Below are positions 7,955-16,175 of a stretch of 64,000 bases of DNA, piece after piece. This DNA is from Terrabacter sp. MAHUQ-38 (GTDB lineage Bacteria > Actinomycetota > Actinomycetes > Actinomycetales > Dermatophilaceae). A program made the position numbers and the translations under genes. How positions within the stretch are numbered: position 1 is the first letter of the stretch; every line of letters begins with the position of its first letter. Location: NCBI RefSeq assembly GCF_014518425.1, contig NZ_JACVCU010000006.1:96176-160175 (forward strand), written 5' to 3'. The notes below the pieces were generated by a model, which was given only the letters and a program-made list of their open reading frames with translations, did not search any database and had not been told where the DNA came from.

Positions 7955-9201
7955 TGACCGCTGGCACGACCGGCCGGGCGTCCACGCAGCGGCGTGGGCG
8001 CTCGGCGTTACGACGTCTGGTGCCGGTCGATGCCGAGACGTTCGCGCGCGACCACTGGGGACGCGCACCCCACCTCACGCGTGCCGACGACCTCCCCGGC
8101 GGCATCCTCGACCTGTTCGGAGAGGACTCCGTCGACGAGCTCGTGTCGCGGCGAGGGCTGCGCGCGCCGTTCGTGCGCGTGGCCAGGGACGGCCGCACCC
8201 TCGGCGACCGTGAGTTCACGCAGGGCGGCGGGGTCGGTGCGACGGTCGGCGACCAGGTCAGTGACGACAAGCTGCTTCGGCTCTTCGCCGACGGCTCCAC
8301 CATCGTCCTGCAGGGTCTGCACCGCACGTGGGGTCCGCTCATCGACTTCACCCAGCAGCTCGCCGAGGAGCTGGGTCACCCCGTCCAGGCAAACGCGTAC
8401 GTCACCCCCAGCCAGAGCACCGGTTTCAGCGACCACTACGACGTCCACGACGTCTTCGTGCTGCAGATGGGCGGCGAGAAGCGCTGGCGCCTGCACCCGC
8501 CGGTGCATACGGCCCCGTTGCGCGACGAGCCGTGGACCGACCACCGGGCCGAGGTCGAGGAGGCCGCGCGGCAGCCTCCTGAGCACGAGCTCACCCTGCA
8601 TCCGGGCGACGTGCTCTACCTGCCGCGTGGCTGGGTGCACTCGGCGACCGCTCTCGGTGGGGTCAGCATCCACGTGACCCTCGGCATCCACGTCTGGACG
8701 CGGCGCCACGTCGCCGACGAGCTGGTCACCATCGCGCTCGCCACGGCGAGCCGGGACGAGCGGGTGCGCGCGTCCCTCGACGTGACCCCGTCCGGCTTCG
8801 ACCGTAACGCCCTCGTCCCCGACGTCGAGATCGTCCGCGAGGCGCTCGTCCAGGCGATGCGAGAGGTCGAGCCCGACGACGTCGTCGACGCCCTCGAGAT
8901 CCGGGCCCGTGGCGCGCAGCGGCCGTCCCCGATCAGCCCTCTCGCTCAGGTCGCCGCGGCCGAGGCGCTCACCCCCGACACGAGCCTGCGACTGCGGCCC
9001 CATGTCGCCGCCCGGCTCGTCCAGGACGCGGCCGGCTCGGTGACCCTGCACAGCCGGATCGCGGACCTCGCGGTCGAGCCCCACGACGTCGGCACGCTCG
9101 TCGCCCTCCTCGACGACGGCGTGCTCCGGGCCGACATGGTCGGGATGGAGCTCGCCCGGCGCCTCATGCTCGCGGGACTGCTCGTCGTCGCCGCGGACTG
9201 A
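7954..9201 (+). CDS. JmjC/cupin-4 (ROXA/NO66-type) 2-oxoglutarate oxygenase
   Basis: A 415-residue protein of the ROXA family, iron- and 2-oxoglutarate-dependent hydroxylases that modify residues in ribosomal or other proteins. The double-stranded beta-helix core carries the iron ligands H161 and D163 in SDHYDVHD and H229 in LPRGWVHSA; MGGEKRWRLHPP is also typical. The C-terminal 170 residues match the dimerisation and winged-helix region of the family in length. The ATG at 7954 shares a base with the stop of the repeat peptide, making the pair an operon that ends at the hairpin at 9213. The known family substrate (ribosomal protein uL16 Arg in E. coli) may not apply; the neighbour is an alternative target. 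Confidence 0.85.
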   Translation: MTAGTTGRASTQRRGRSALRRLVPVDAETFARDHWGRAPHLTRADDLPGGILDLFGEDSVDELVSRRGLRAPFVRVARDGRTLGDREFTQGGGVGATVGDQVSDDKLLRLFADGSTIVLQGLHRTWGPLIDFTQQLAEELGHPVQANAYVTPSQSTGFSDHYDVHDVFVLQMGGEKRWRLHPPVHTAPLRDEPWTDHRAEVEEAARQPPEHELTLHPGDVLYLPRGWVHSATALGGVSIHVTLGIHVWTRRHVADELVTIALATASRDERVRASLDVTPSGFDRNALVPDVEIVREALVQAMREVEPDDVVDALEIRARGAQRPSPISPLAQVAAAEALTPDTSLRLRPHVAARLVQDAAGSVTLHSRIADLAVEPHDVGTLVALLDDGVLRADMVGMELARRLMLAGLLVVAAD

Positions 9202-9212
9202 CCGCGCCAACC

Positions 9213-9244
9213 GGCCGCTCGACGGTTCGGCACGTCGAGCGGCC
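9213..9244. terminator. Bidirectional hairpin between convergent genes
   Basis: A 12-bp perfect stem (GGCCGCTCGACG with its complement) and an 8-nt loop fill most of the 60-nt gap between the JmjC gene and the BtuF-like gene. There is no T-run. It probably ends both transcripts. Confidence 0.6.
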
Positions 9245-9261
9245 ACCGAGCCCGGCGTGCC

Positions 9262-10026
9262 TCAGGCGCCGACGGCCTCGGCAAGGGCCCGTCTGGCACC
9301 GACGAGGGACGGGCCGTACCACGTGAGCAGGCGACCGCTGACGAGCGCCGTGCGGGCGTGCACGAATGCCTCCGGTCCGTCGTCGGCGGTGAACACGTAG
9401 GGCTCGTCGGGCAGCAGGACGACGAGACCTGGGCGGTCGAGGTCGGCCGGCTCCACGTGTGGATAGCGGTCGGCGTGGTGGGCGAGGACGTTGCGCCAGC
9501 CGAGCCGTGCCACGACGTCGCCCGTGAACGTGTCGCGGCCGACGGCCATCCACGGGTCCCGCCAGATCGCGACCGCGACGTCGCGGGACGGCTCGGGCAC
9601 CGGCCCCGCCCACTCGTCACGAGCCTTCGCGAGCCACGCGGGCGTGCCCACCTCGAGCACCTCACCGAAGAGCCGTGCGAGCGAGTCGAGGGCGCTGGGC
9701 ACCGTCTCGATGTCGGTGACCCACACCGCGAGCCCGGCCTCCCGCATCCGGCGCACGTCGAGCTCGCGGTTCTCCTCCTTGTTCGCGACGACGAGGTCCG
9801 GCTCGAGTGCCGCGACGGCCTTGAGGTCGGGGTTCTTCGTCCCGCGGACGCGTTGCACCTCCAGGCCCTCCGGGTGCGTGCACCAGTCGGTGGCACCGAC
9901 CAGCCGCTCCGGGCAGCTCGTCGCGAGCGCCTCGGTGATCGACGGGACCAGCGAAACGACCCGGCGCGGCGGCATCGCCAGCGACACGGCATGCGCCAGG
10001 TCGTCGACCAGTGACACGGGTGGCAT
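9262..10026 (-). CDS. Cytosolic BtuF-like helical-backbone metal/cobalamin-binding protein
   Basis: A 254-residue protein of the periplasmic-binding family that binds vitamin B12 or siderophores (PF01497 fold). VVSLVPSITEAL and GATDWCTHPEG resemble BtuF, and VAALEPDLVVANKEEN follows the family pattern. It has no signal peptide or lipobox: the N-terminus is MPPVSLVDDLAHA. It is therefore expected to stay in the cytoplasm. It lies 27 nt downstream of icmF on the same strand, with GAGAGG before the ATG. Because IcmF needs adenosylcobalamin, a role in handling cobalamin for the mutase is a reasonable inference. No transporter permease or ATPase is adjacent. Confidence 0.75.
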   Translation of the reverse strand: MPPVSLVDDLAHAVSLAMPPRRVVSLVPSITEALATSCPERLVGATDWCTHPEGLEVQRVRGTKNPDLKAVAALEPDLVVANKEENRELDVRRMREAGLAVWVTDIETVPSALDSLARLFGEVLEVGTPAWLAKARDEWAGPVPEPSRDVAVAIWRDPWMAVGRDTFTGDVVARLGWRNVLAHHADRYPHVEPADLDRPGLVVLLPDEPYVFTADDGPEAFVHARTALVSGRLLTWYGPSLVGARRALAEAVGA

Positions 10027-10053
10027 GCGTCGGCCTCTCGGCGGTGCGGCGGG

Positions 10054-13000
10054 TCAGACGTTGCGACGGTACTGGCCGCCGACCTCGAAGAAGGCCTCGG
10101 TGACCTGCTGGAGCGAGCAGACCCGAGCGGCACGCATGAGGACGTCGAAGACGTTGCCACCCTCGATCGCCACGGTGCGCAGCTCCTCCAGCGCGGTCTT
10201 CGCCTCGAGCTCGTGCTCCTTGCGGAAGGCGCGGACGCGGGAGAGCTGGCTCTGCTTCTCCTCCTCGGTGCCGCGCGCGAGGACGACCTTGCGCGGGGTC
10301 TCGCCCTCGTGCGGGTTGCGGAACGTGTTGACGCCGATGATCGGCAGGCTGCCGTCGTGCTTGCGGTGCTCGTAGAGCATCGACTCGTCCTGGATGCGGC
10401 CGCGCTGGTAGCCGGTCTCCATGGCGCCGAGCACGCCGCCGCGCTCGGTGATGCGGTCGAACTCCTTGAGGACGGCCGCCTCGACGAGGTCGGTGAGCTC
10501 GTCGATGACGAAGGAGCCCTGGAGCGGGTTCTCGTTCATCGCGAGACCCCACTCGCGGTTGATGATGAGCTGGATGGCGAGCGCGCGACGCACCGACTCC
10601 TCCGACGGAGTGGTCACGGCCTCGTCGTAGGCGTTGGTGTGCAACGAGTTGGCGTTGTCGTAGATGGCGATGAGTGCCTGCAGCGTGGTGCGGATGTCGT
10701 TGAAGTCCATCTCCTGCGCGTGCAGGGACCGGCCCGACGTCTGCACGTGGTACTTCAGCTTCTGGCTGCGGTCGTTGGCGCCGTACTTCTCCTTCATCGC
10801 GACCGCCCAGATGCGACGGGCGACGCGGCCCAGCACGGAGTACTCGGGATCCATGCCGTTGCTGAAGAAGAACGACAGGTTCGGCGCGAACTCGTCGACC
10901 TTCATGCCACGCGCGAGGTAGCTCTCGACGTAGGTGAACCCGTTGGCGAGGGTGAAGGCGAGCTGGCTGATGGGGTTGGCCCCGGCCTCGGCGATGTGGT
11001 AGCCGGAGATGCTCACCGAGTAGAAGTTGCGGACCTGGTGCTCGATGAACCACTGCTGGATGTCGGCCATCATCTTCAGGCTGAACTCGGTGCTGAAGAT
11101 GCAGGTGTTCTGGCCCTGGTCCTCCTTGAGGATGTCGGCCTGCACCGTGCCCCGGACGTTGGCGAGGGCGTATGCCGTGAGCTCGGCGCGCTCGTCGTCG
11201 CTGGGCTCGCGGCCCTCCCGCGCGGTGAAGGCGTCGACCTGCTGGTCGATCGCGGTGTTGAGGAAGAAGGCGAGGATCGTCGGCGCGGGCCCGTTGATCG
11301 TCATCGAGACCGACGTGGTCGGCGAGACGAGGTCGAAGCCGTCGTAGAGCGCCTTCATGTCGTCGAGCGTCGCGATGGAGACCCCGGACGTGCCGACCTT
11401 GCCGTAGACGTCGGGGCGCGGGTCGGGGTCGCGGCCGTAGAGGGTCACGGAGTCGAAGGCCGTCGACAGGCGGGTCGCCGGCTGACCATGGGAGAGGAGC
11501 TTGAAGCGGCGGTTGGTGCGGAAGGGGTCGCCCTCGCCGGCGAACATGCGGGCTGGGTCCTCCCCCTCGCGCTTGAACGGGAAGACGCCGGCCGTGAAGG
11601 GGTAGTAGCCGGGGAGGTTCTCGCGGCGCAGGAAGCTGACCAGCTCGCCGTGGTCGCGGTAGCGCGGGAGGGCGACGCGCGGGATCTTGTTGCCCGACAG
11701 CGACTCTCGGGTCAGCGGGTTGCGGATCTCCTTGTCGCGGATGCGGACGACCTGCTCGTCGCCGGAGTAGGACTCGACGACCGACGGCCACGCGGCGACG
11801 GCCTCGCCGACCTCGGCCGGCACGTCCTTGCGCGCCGCCTCGAGGAGGGACTCGACGCCGTCCGAGGCCGCCCCGGAGTCGGTGAGCTCGCCCCGCACGG
11901 ACTCGAGCCTCTGCACGCGGGCGGCCGCGGCGGCATACGCCTCCGTCTTCTCGTGGTAGCCGCGGACCGTCTCGCTGATCTCGGCGAGGTAGCGCACCCG
12001 GGCCGCGGGGACGATGGTCGCGATGCGGGTCGACTGCTTCGTCGCCACGGGCGGCAGGACGCCCTCCTCGACGGGCATGCCCTTGTCGGAGAGGAGCTTT
12101 CGCAGCTCCTGGTAGAGCGCGGTGACGCCGTCGTCGTTGAAGGTGGCGGCCGACGTGCCGTAGACGGGCATGTCGGCGGGACTCTTGCCGAACGCCTCGC
12201 GGTTGCGCACCATCTGCCGACCGACGTCACGCAGGGCGTCCTCGGCGCCGCGGCGCTCGAACTTGTTGATGGCCACGACGTCGGCCTGGTCGAGCATGTC
12301 GATCTTCTCGAGCTGGCTGCTTGCGCCGAACTCGGGCGTCATGACGTAGAGCGAGACGTCGGCGTAGTCGACGATGGCGGCGTCGCCCTGGCCGATGCCC
12401 GGCGTCTCGAGCACGACGAGGTCGAAACCGGCGGCCTTGACGACGGACAGGACGTCGTCGAGGTGCGTCGGCACCTGAGAGCCGCCGCGCGTCGCGAGGC
12501 TGCGGAAGAAGACGCGGTCGCCGTCGAGCGAGCTCATGCGGATGCGGTCGCCCAGGAGGGCGCCGCCGCCGCGGCTGCGGGTCGGGTCGACGGCGAGGAC
12601 GGCGACGCGGAGCTTGTCCTGCTGGTCCAGGCGGAGCCTGCGGACGAGCTCGTCGGTGAGGCTCGACTTGCCGGAGCCGCCGGTGCCGGTGATGCCGAGG
12701 ACGGGCATCCGGCGGCGGGAGGCTGCCTCGCGGATGGCCGCGAGGGTCGCCTCGTCGATGTCGCCCTCCTGCGCGCCCGTGATCGCGCGCGCCACCGCTG
12801 CACGCTCCCCGGCGAGGACAGCCTCGAGCGCCGGCGCACCGATCTCCCACGGGTCGAAGTCGCAGTCGGCGACGACCTGGTTGATCATGCCCGCGAGACC
12901 GAGGCGCTGGCCGTCCTCCGGGCTGAAGATGGTGACCCCCGAGTCGCGCAGCCGGGCGATCTCGTCGGGGACGATGACGCCCCCGCCCCCGCCGACGACC

Positions 13001-13335
13001 CGGACATGCCCGGCGCCGTTCTCCTTGAGCAGCTGCACGAGGTACTCGAAGTACTCGACGTGCCCACCCTGGTAGGAGCTGACGGCGACGCCCTGCACGT
13101 CCTCCTCGATCGCAGCGTCGACGACCTCCTGGACCGAGCGGTTGTGGCCGAGATGGACGACCTCGGCGCCCTGCGTCTGCATGATGCGCCGCATGATGTT
13201 GATCGACGCGTCGTGCCCGTCGAAGAGGCTGCTCGCGGTGACGAGCCGAACATGGTGCCTGGGCCGGTGCATGGCGGGCTTTGTGGGCTCGGTGGGCTCG
13301 GTGGGCTGGTGCTGCTGGGACGACTGCGCGGTCAC
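10054..13335 (-). CDS. icmF: Fused isobutyryl-CoA mutase IcmF
   Basis: A 1093-residue adenosylcobalamin-dependent mutase fused to its own GTPase chaperone; it interconverts isobutyryl-CoA and n-butyryl-CoA, and some members act on pivalyl-CoA. The order is a B12-binding domain (about residues 25-160, axial His in LFDGHDAS), a MeaB-like G domain with Walker A TGTGGSGKSSLTDE (about 200-420), and a TIM-barrel mutase domain to the end (FTAGVFPFKREGEDP, GQNTCIFSTEFSLK, SISGYHIAEAG). The AGVFPF phenylalanine and the fused architecture favour IcmF over methylmalonyl-CoA mutase. The start is GTG with GGAGG about 9 nt upstream. Divergent from a MarR gene across a palindromic operator. Confidence 0.92.
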   Translation of the reverse strand: MTAQSSQQHQPTEPTEPTKPAMHRPRHHVRLVTASSLFDGHDASINIMRRIMQTQGAEVVHLGHNRSVQEVVDAAIEEDVQGVAVSSYQGGHVEYFEYLVQLLKENGAGHVRVVGGGGGVIVPDEIARLRDSGVTIFSPEDGQRLGLAGMINQVVADCDFDPWEIGAPALEAVLAGERAAVARAITGAQEGDIDEATLAAIREAASRRRMPVLGITGTGGSGKSSLTDELVRRLRLDQQDKLRVAVLAVDPTRSRGGGALLGDRIRMSSLDGDRVFFRSLATRGGSQVPTHLDDVLSVVKAAGFDLVVLETPGIGQGDAAIVDYADVSLYVMTPEFGASSQLEKIDMLDQADVVAINKFERRGAEDALRDVGRQMVRNREAFGKSPADMPVYGTSAATFNDDGVTALYQELRKLLSDKGMPVEEGVLPPVATKQSTRIATIVPAARVRYLAEISETVRGYHEKTEAYAAAAARVQRLESVRGELTDSGAASDGVESLLEAARKDVPAEVGEAVAAWPSVVESYSGDEQVVRIRDKEIRNPLTRESLSGNKIPRVALPRYRDHGELVSFLRRENLPGYYPFTAGVFPFKREGEDPARMFAGEGDPFRTNRRFKLLSHGQPATRLSTAFDSVTLYGRDPDPRPDVYGKVGTSGVSIATLDDMKALYDGFDLVSPTTSVSMTINGPAPTILAFFLNTAIDQQVDAFTAREGREPSDDERAELTAYALANVRGTVQADILKEDQGQNTCIFSTEFSLKMMADIQQWFIEHQVRNFYSVSISGYHIAEAGANPISQLAFTLANGFTYVESYLARGMKVDEFAPNLSFFFSNGMDPEYSVLGRVARRIWAVAMKEKYGANDRSQKLKYHVQTSGRSLHAQEMDFNDIRTTLQALIAIYDNANSLHTNAYDEAVTTPSEESVRRALAIQLIINREWGLAMNENPLQGSFVIDELTDLVEAAVLKEFDRITERGGVLGAMETGYQRGRIQDESMLYEHRKHDGSLPIIGVNTFRNPHEGETPRKVVLARGTEEEKQSQLSRVRAFRKEHELEAKTALEELRTVAIEGGNVFDVLMRAARVCSLQQVTEAFFEVGGQYRRNV

Positions 13336-13369
13336 GACTGGCCTCCGGGGTGCGACGTTGACGCCAAAA

Positions 13370-13387
13370 TACTAGGACTTCCTACTA
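13370..13387. promoter_or_regulatory. Palindromic MarR-type operator between icmF and the MarR gene
   Basis: TACTAGGACTTCCTACTA is a near-perfect inverted repeat (TAGGA/TCCTA core with a 2-bp spacer) in the AT-rich part of the divergent gap, ending one base before a possible MarR start codon. This is the expected position for autoregulation and control of icmF. Confidence 0.7.
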
Positions 13388-13423
13388 ATGGACGTCAACG
13401 CGTCGTGGTCCTACCATGGCGCC

Positions 13424-13960
13424 ATGAGTGCGGAGACGAACGCGGCCACTGGCGTCGCCGCAGGAGCGGGCCTCGGCTTCGACCCGATCGCGCGCGCCCG
13501 CGAGCAGTGGGTGGAGCAGGGTTGGGACGCCGCGGCCGACGGCATGGCCGCGATCACCTCGCTCATGCGCGCGCACCAGATCGTGCTGGCCCGCGTCGAA
13601 GCGACGCTCAGGCCGCTCGGCGTGACGTTCGCCCGCTACGAGGTGCTCATGCTGCTGTGGTTCAGCAAGCGGGGGTCGCTGCCCATGAAGGTCATCGGTT
13701 CACGCCTGCAGGTGCACCCGACGAGCGTCACGAACGCCGTCGACCGCCTCGAGGACGCCGGGCTCGTCACCCGCTCGACCCATCCCGAGGACCGGCGAGC
13801 GATGCTCGTCGCCCTGACCCCTGCCGGGCGCGAGCTCGCCGAGCGCGCGACGAAGGCCCTCAACACGGATGTCTTCGAGCAACCCGACCTCGGCCCCCGT
13901 GACGTGCGCTCGCTCGTCGACGTGCTGACCCGCCTGCGTGCTCGCGCCGGCGACTTCTGA
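13424..13960 (+). CDS. MarR family transcriptional regulator
   Basis: A winged-helix regulator of 178 residues from ATG 13424. The DNA-binding part is visible as LPMKVIGSRLQVHPTSVTNAVDRLEDAGLVTRSTHPEDRR, broken here by the wing. No conserved redox cysteine is present, so an acyl-CoA or other small ligand is more likely than oxidant sensing. An alternative ATG at 13388, directly after the palindrome and with AGGA 10 nt upstream, would add 12 residues; the choice is uncertain. Being divergent from icmF across one operator suggests it represses icmF and itself. It ends 15 nt before the convergent glycosyltransferase gene. Confidence 0.85.
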   Translation: MSAETNAATGVAAGAGLGFDPIARAREQWVEQGWDAAADGMAAITSLMRAHQIVLARVEATLRPLGVTFARYEVLMLLWFSKRGSLPMKVIGSRLQVHPTSVTNAVDRLEDAGLVTRSTHPEDRRAMLVALTPAGRELAERATKALNTDVFEQPDLGPRDVRSLVDVLTRLRARAGDF

Positions 13961-13975
13961 GCCCGCTCGCCCGCG

Positions 13976-16075
13976 TCAGGCGTGGGCGGTGCGTGCCGGC
14001 TCGCTCGACGTCGCCGTCCGCGCGAGTCCCTCGAGCACGGCGAGAGCGCCGTCGACGTCGCCGATCTCGCTCCGGTGGGCCAGCGGCAGGCCGCTGAGGA
14101 TGCTGCCGGGCTCGACGACTCCCCAGACGTCCGTGCCTGAGCCGATGTAGTCGGAGTACTTCGACGGCAGGTACGGGTTGCGCGAGTGGGTCTCGCTGGT
14201 GCTCGCGTCGTTGACGAGCAGGACGTCGAGGCGCGTGCAGAGGCTGAGGTACTCGAGGTAGTCGACGAAGGGCTTCGCGATGACGACACCCGTGAGCCCG
14301 GCATCGGCGACGTCGGCCGCGAGGTCGTCCGGTCTGCGGGAGAAGACGTGCAGCCGGAGGCGGTCCCGGAGCGAGGGGTCGACCCGCCGGAGGGCCTCGA
14401 GGACCTCGTCGAGGGTCCGCGTGCCGTAGAGGACGCCGAAGTAGCCGATGTGGACCCTGCCCGGCTCCAGGTCGTAGCTGCTGGGCACGAGGCGGTAGAG
14501 CTCGGCCGGCGGCACGGGGTGCGGCCGCACGGTGGCGACTTCCCGGGCCCGAGCCGCCACGGCGGGGTCGGGGAAGTCCTCCAGCATGTAGTCGCGCTGG
14601 TGCTCGTTGGTGAACAGGATCTCGTCGGCGAGGGCGAAGGCCAACGTGACGCTCCACAGGTAGAGGTTGTCCGACTCGGGCGGCACGACCCCGCGGGCTT
14701 CGAGCGCGGCTCGGAACTCGGCCAGGAGCGCAGCATCCGCAGGCCCCGAGCTCTCGCGCTCGGACCCGTCGATGTCGTGCAGCACCGGGTCGGAGAACTC
14801 CGCCACCCAGCGCGCCCCGGGGTGTCGCAGCGTGTAGAGGGCCGCGACGACGTGCGGCGCGACGGGCGCGCTGCGGCTGTAGACGGAGCGGTAGCGGCCG
14901 GCGAGGCCCTGCCGCTCGAGCAGCTCGACCCCGCGGCGTGCGAAGGCGGTCACGCCGGGCCACCAGAACCACACCGGCTTCGTGGGAACGGTCCGGACCT
15001 GGTCGACGTACTCGGACCACACGAGGTCCGACGACTGGTCGACGCGGTGCTCGTCGTCGCGCTGAGTGGTGAGCACGTCGACGACCGTGCCCGCGTCGCG
15101 GATCCGGCGGGCAGCCACGTTGGCCGAGGTGTCCACGACGGGGACCGCATACTGCAGGATCGCCAGGTCGCGGGCGACGCCGCGGTTGAGCCGGGTGGGC
15201 TGCACGGTCCACAGGCCACGCGCACGTCGCTCGGCCACGACGTCGCCGTGCGCCTCCGGGTGGGCTCGGAGGTGGCGGTTCAGCTGGTCGGTCTCCTCGA
15301 CCACCATCCACGCCCGCGCGGCGAGCGCCGACCGGTCCGTGAGCGGCAGGCGGAGGAGCCGCGCGATGCCTGCGAGAAGGGCCCCGGGGGTCTCCTGGCG
15401 TATGCCGCGGGCGGCCACCGAGCGGTAGTGCACCGCGTCGTCGGCCGTCGAGCAGAACGCCACCTCGGGCTGCCCGGCGAGGAGGAGCCGACCGCAGAGG
15501 ACGGCGTCCTCGCCGGTCGGCAGGTCGGCGTCGAAGCCCGTACGCCGGACCAGGTCGATCGGCAGCATGGTTGCGGCGAGGCTGCCGAGCGCGGAGGGTG
15601 CGCGACCGAGCGCGACCACCTGGCCCTGGCACGCGAGCTGCCGCTCGAGCCTGGGGGCGCTGAAGACTGCGGGCCGCCCGGCCGGCGGCGTGTCGACGTG
15701 GGCCGCGACGGCGACCCGTCCGTCACCGCACCGGTCCCGCAGCGCGCGCAGCAGGTTCGGCGAGACGCGGTCGTCGTCGTGGACGAACATCACCCAGTGC
15801 CCCAGTGCGGCCGCGAGGCCGACGTTCTTCGCCGCGGCGCGCGTGCAGGCGTCGAGGGCCACGTGCCGCAGCTGGAACCCCGGGTGGCCGGAGCGGACCC
15901 GCGCGACGGCAGCGACGGTGCCGTCGTCGGGACCGTGCTGCAGGAGGACGACCTCGTACCGCTCGTGGGCGAGGGTCTGCCGGGCCAGCGACCGGAGGCA
16001 GGCGCCGACCCATGCCGACCCGCGGTCGGTCGTGACGATGACGGACACATCGGGCCTGTCGAACGTGCGGTCCAC
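13976..16075 (-). CDS. Two-domain glycosyltransferase (GT2 N-terminal, GT4-like C-terminal)
   Basis: A protein of about 700 residues. The N-terminal 240 residues are GT-A fold family 2: VSVIVTTDRGS at the start, AAAKNVGLAAALG, and the metal-binding FVHDDDR. The C-terminal 300 residues look like a GT-B family 4 enzyme, with HIGYFGVLYGTRTLDE, HVFSRRPDDL and YLPSKYSDYIGSG. It should sit on the cytoplasmic side making a surface polysaccharide or glycolipid. I chose GTG 16075, which has GGAG 6 nt upstream; the same frame opens at GTG 16108. It is divergent from a membrane-anchored methyltransferase, which may act in the same pathway. Donor and acceptor are unknown. Confidence 0.75.
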   Translation of the reverse strand: MDRTFDRPDVSVIVTTDRGSAWVGACLRSLARQTLAHERYEVVLLQHGPDDGTVAAVARVRSGHPGFQLRHVALDACTRAAAKNVGLAAALGHWVMFVHDDDRVSPNLLRALRDRCGDGRVAVAAHVDTPPAGRPAVFSAPRLERQLACQGQVVALGRAPSALGSLAATMLPIDLVRRTGFDADLPTGEDAVLCGRLLLAGQPEVAFCSTADDAVHYRSVAARGIRQETPGALLAGIARLLRLPLTDRSALAARAWMVVEETDQLNRHLRAHPEAHGDVVAERRARGLWTVQPTRLNRGVARDLAILQYAVPVVDTSANVAARRIRDAGTVVDVLTTQRDDEHRVDQSSDLVWSEYVDQVRTVPTKPVWFWWPGVTAFARRGVELLERQGLAGRYRSVYSRSAPVAPHVVAALYTLRHPGARWVAEFSDPVLHDIDGSERESSGPADAALLAEFRAALEARGVVPPESDNLYLWSVTLAFALADEILFTNEHQRDYMLEDFPDPAVAARAREVATVRPHPVPPAELYRLVPSSYDLEPGRVHIGYFGVLYGTRTLDEVLEALRRVDPSLRDRLRLHVFSRRPDDLAADVADAGLTGVVIAKPFVDYLEYLSLCTRLDVLLVNDASTSETHSRNPYLPSKYSDYIGSGTDVWGVVEPGSILSGLPLAHRSEIGDVDGALAVLEGLARTATSSEPARTAHA

Positions 16076-16175
16076 GAGTCTCTCCACGGGTCTGCCGGCG
16101 ACGGTCACCGGCGCGGGTCACGGGTGCGGGTCGTCCACCCGGACAGCACCGCCCGGATTACTCTAGGGTGCACGC

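Noticed and set aside
10213..13902. A 1229-residue open frame antisense to icmF
   Set aside because: It mirrors the icmF codons, is Asp/Val/Gly/Arg-biased with no domain, and has no ribosome-binding site. icmF is certain.
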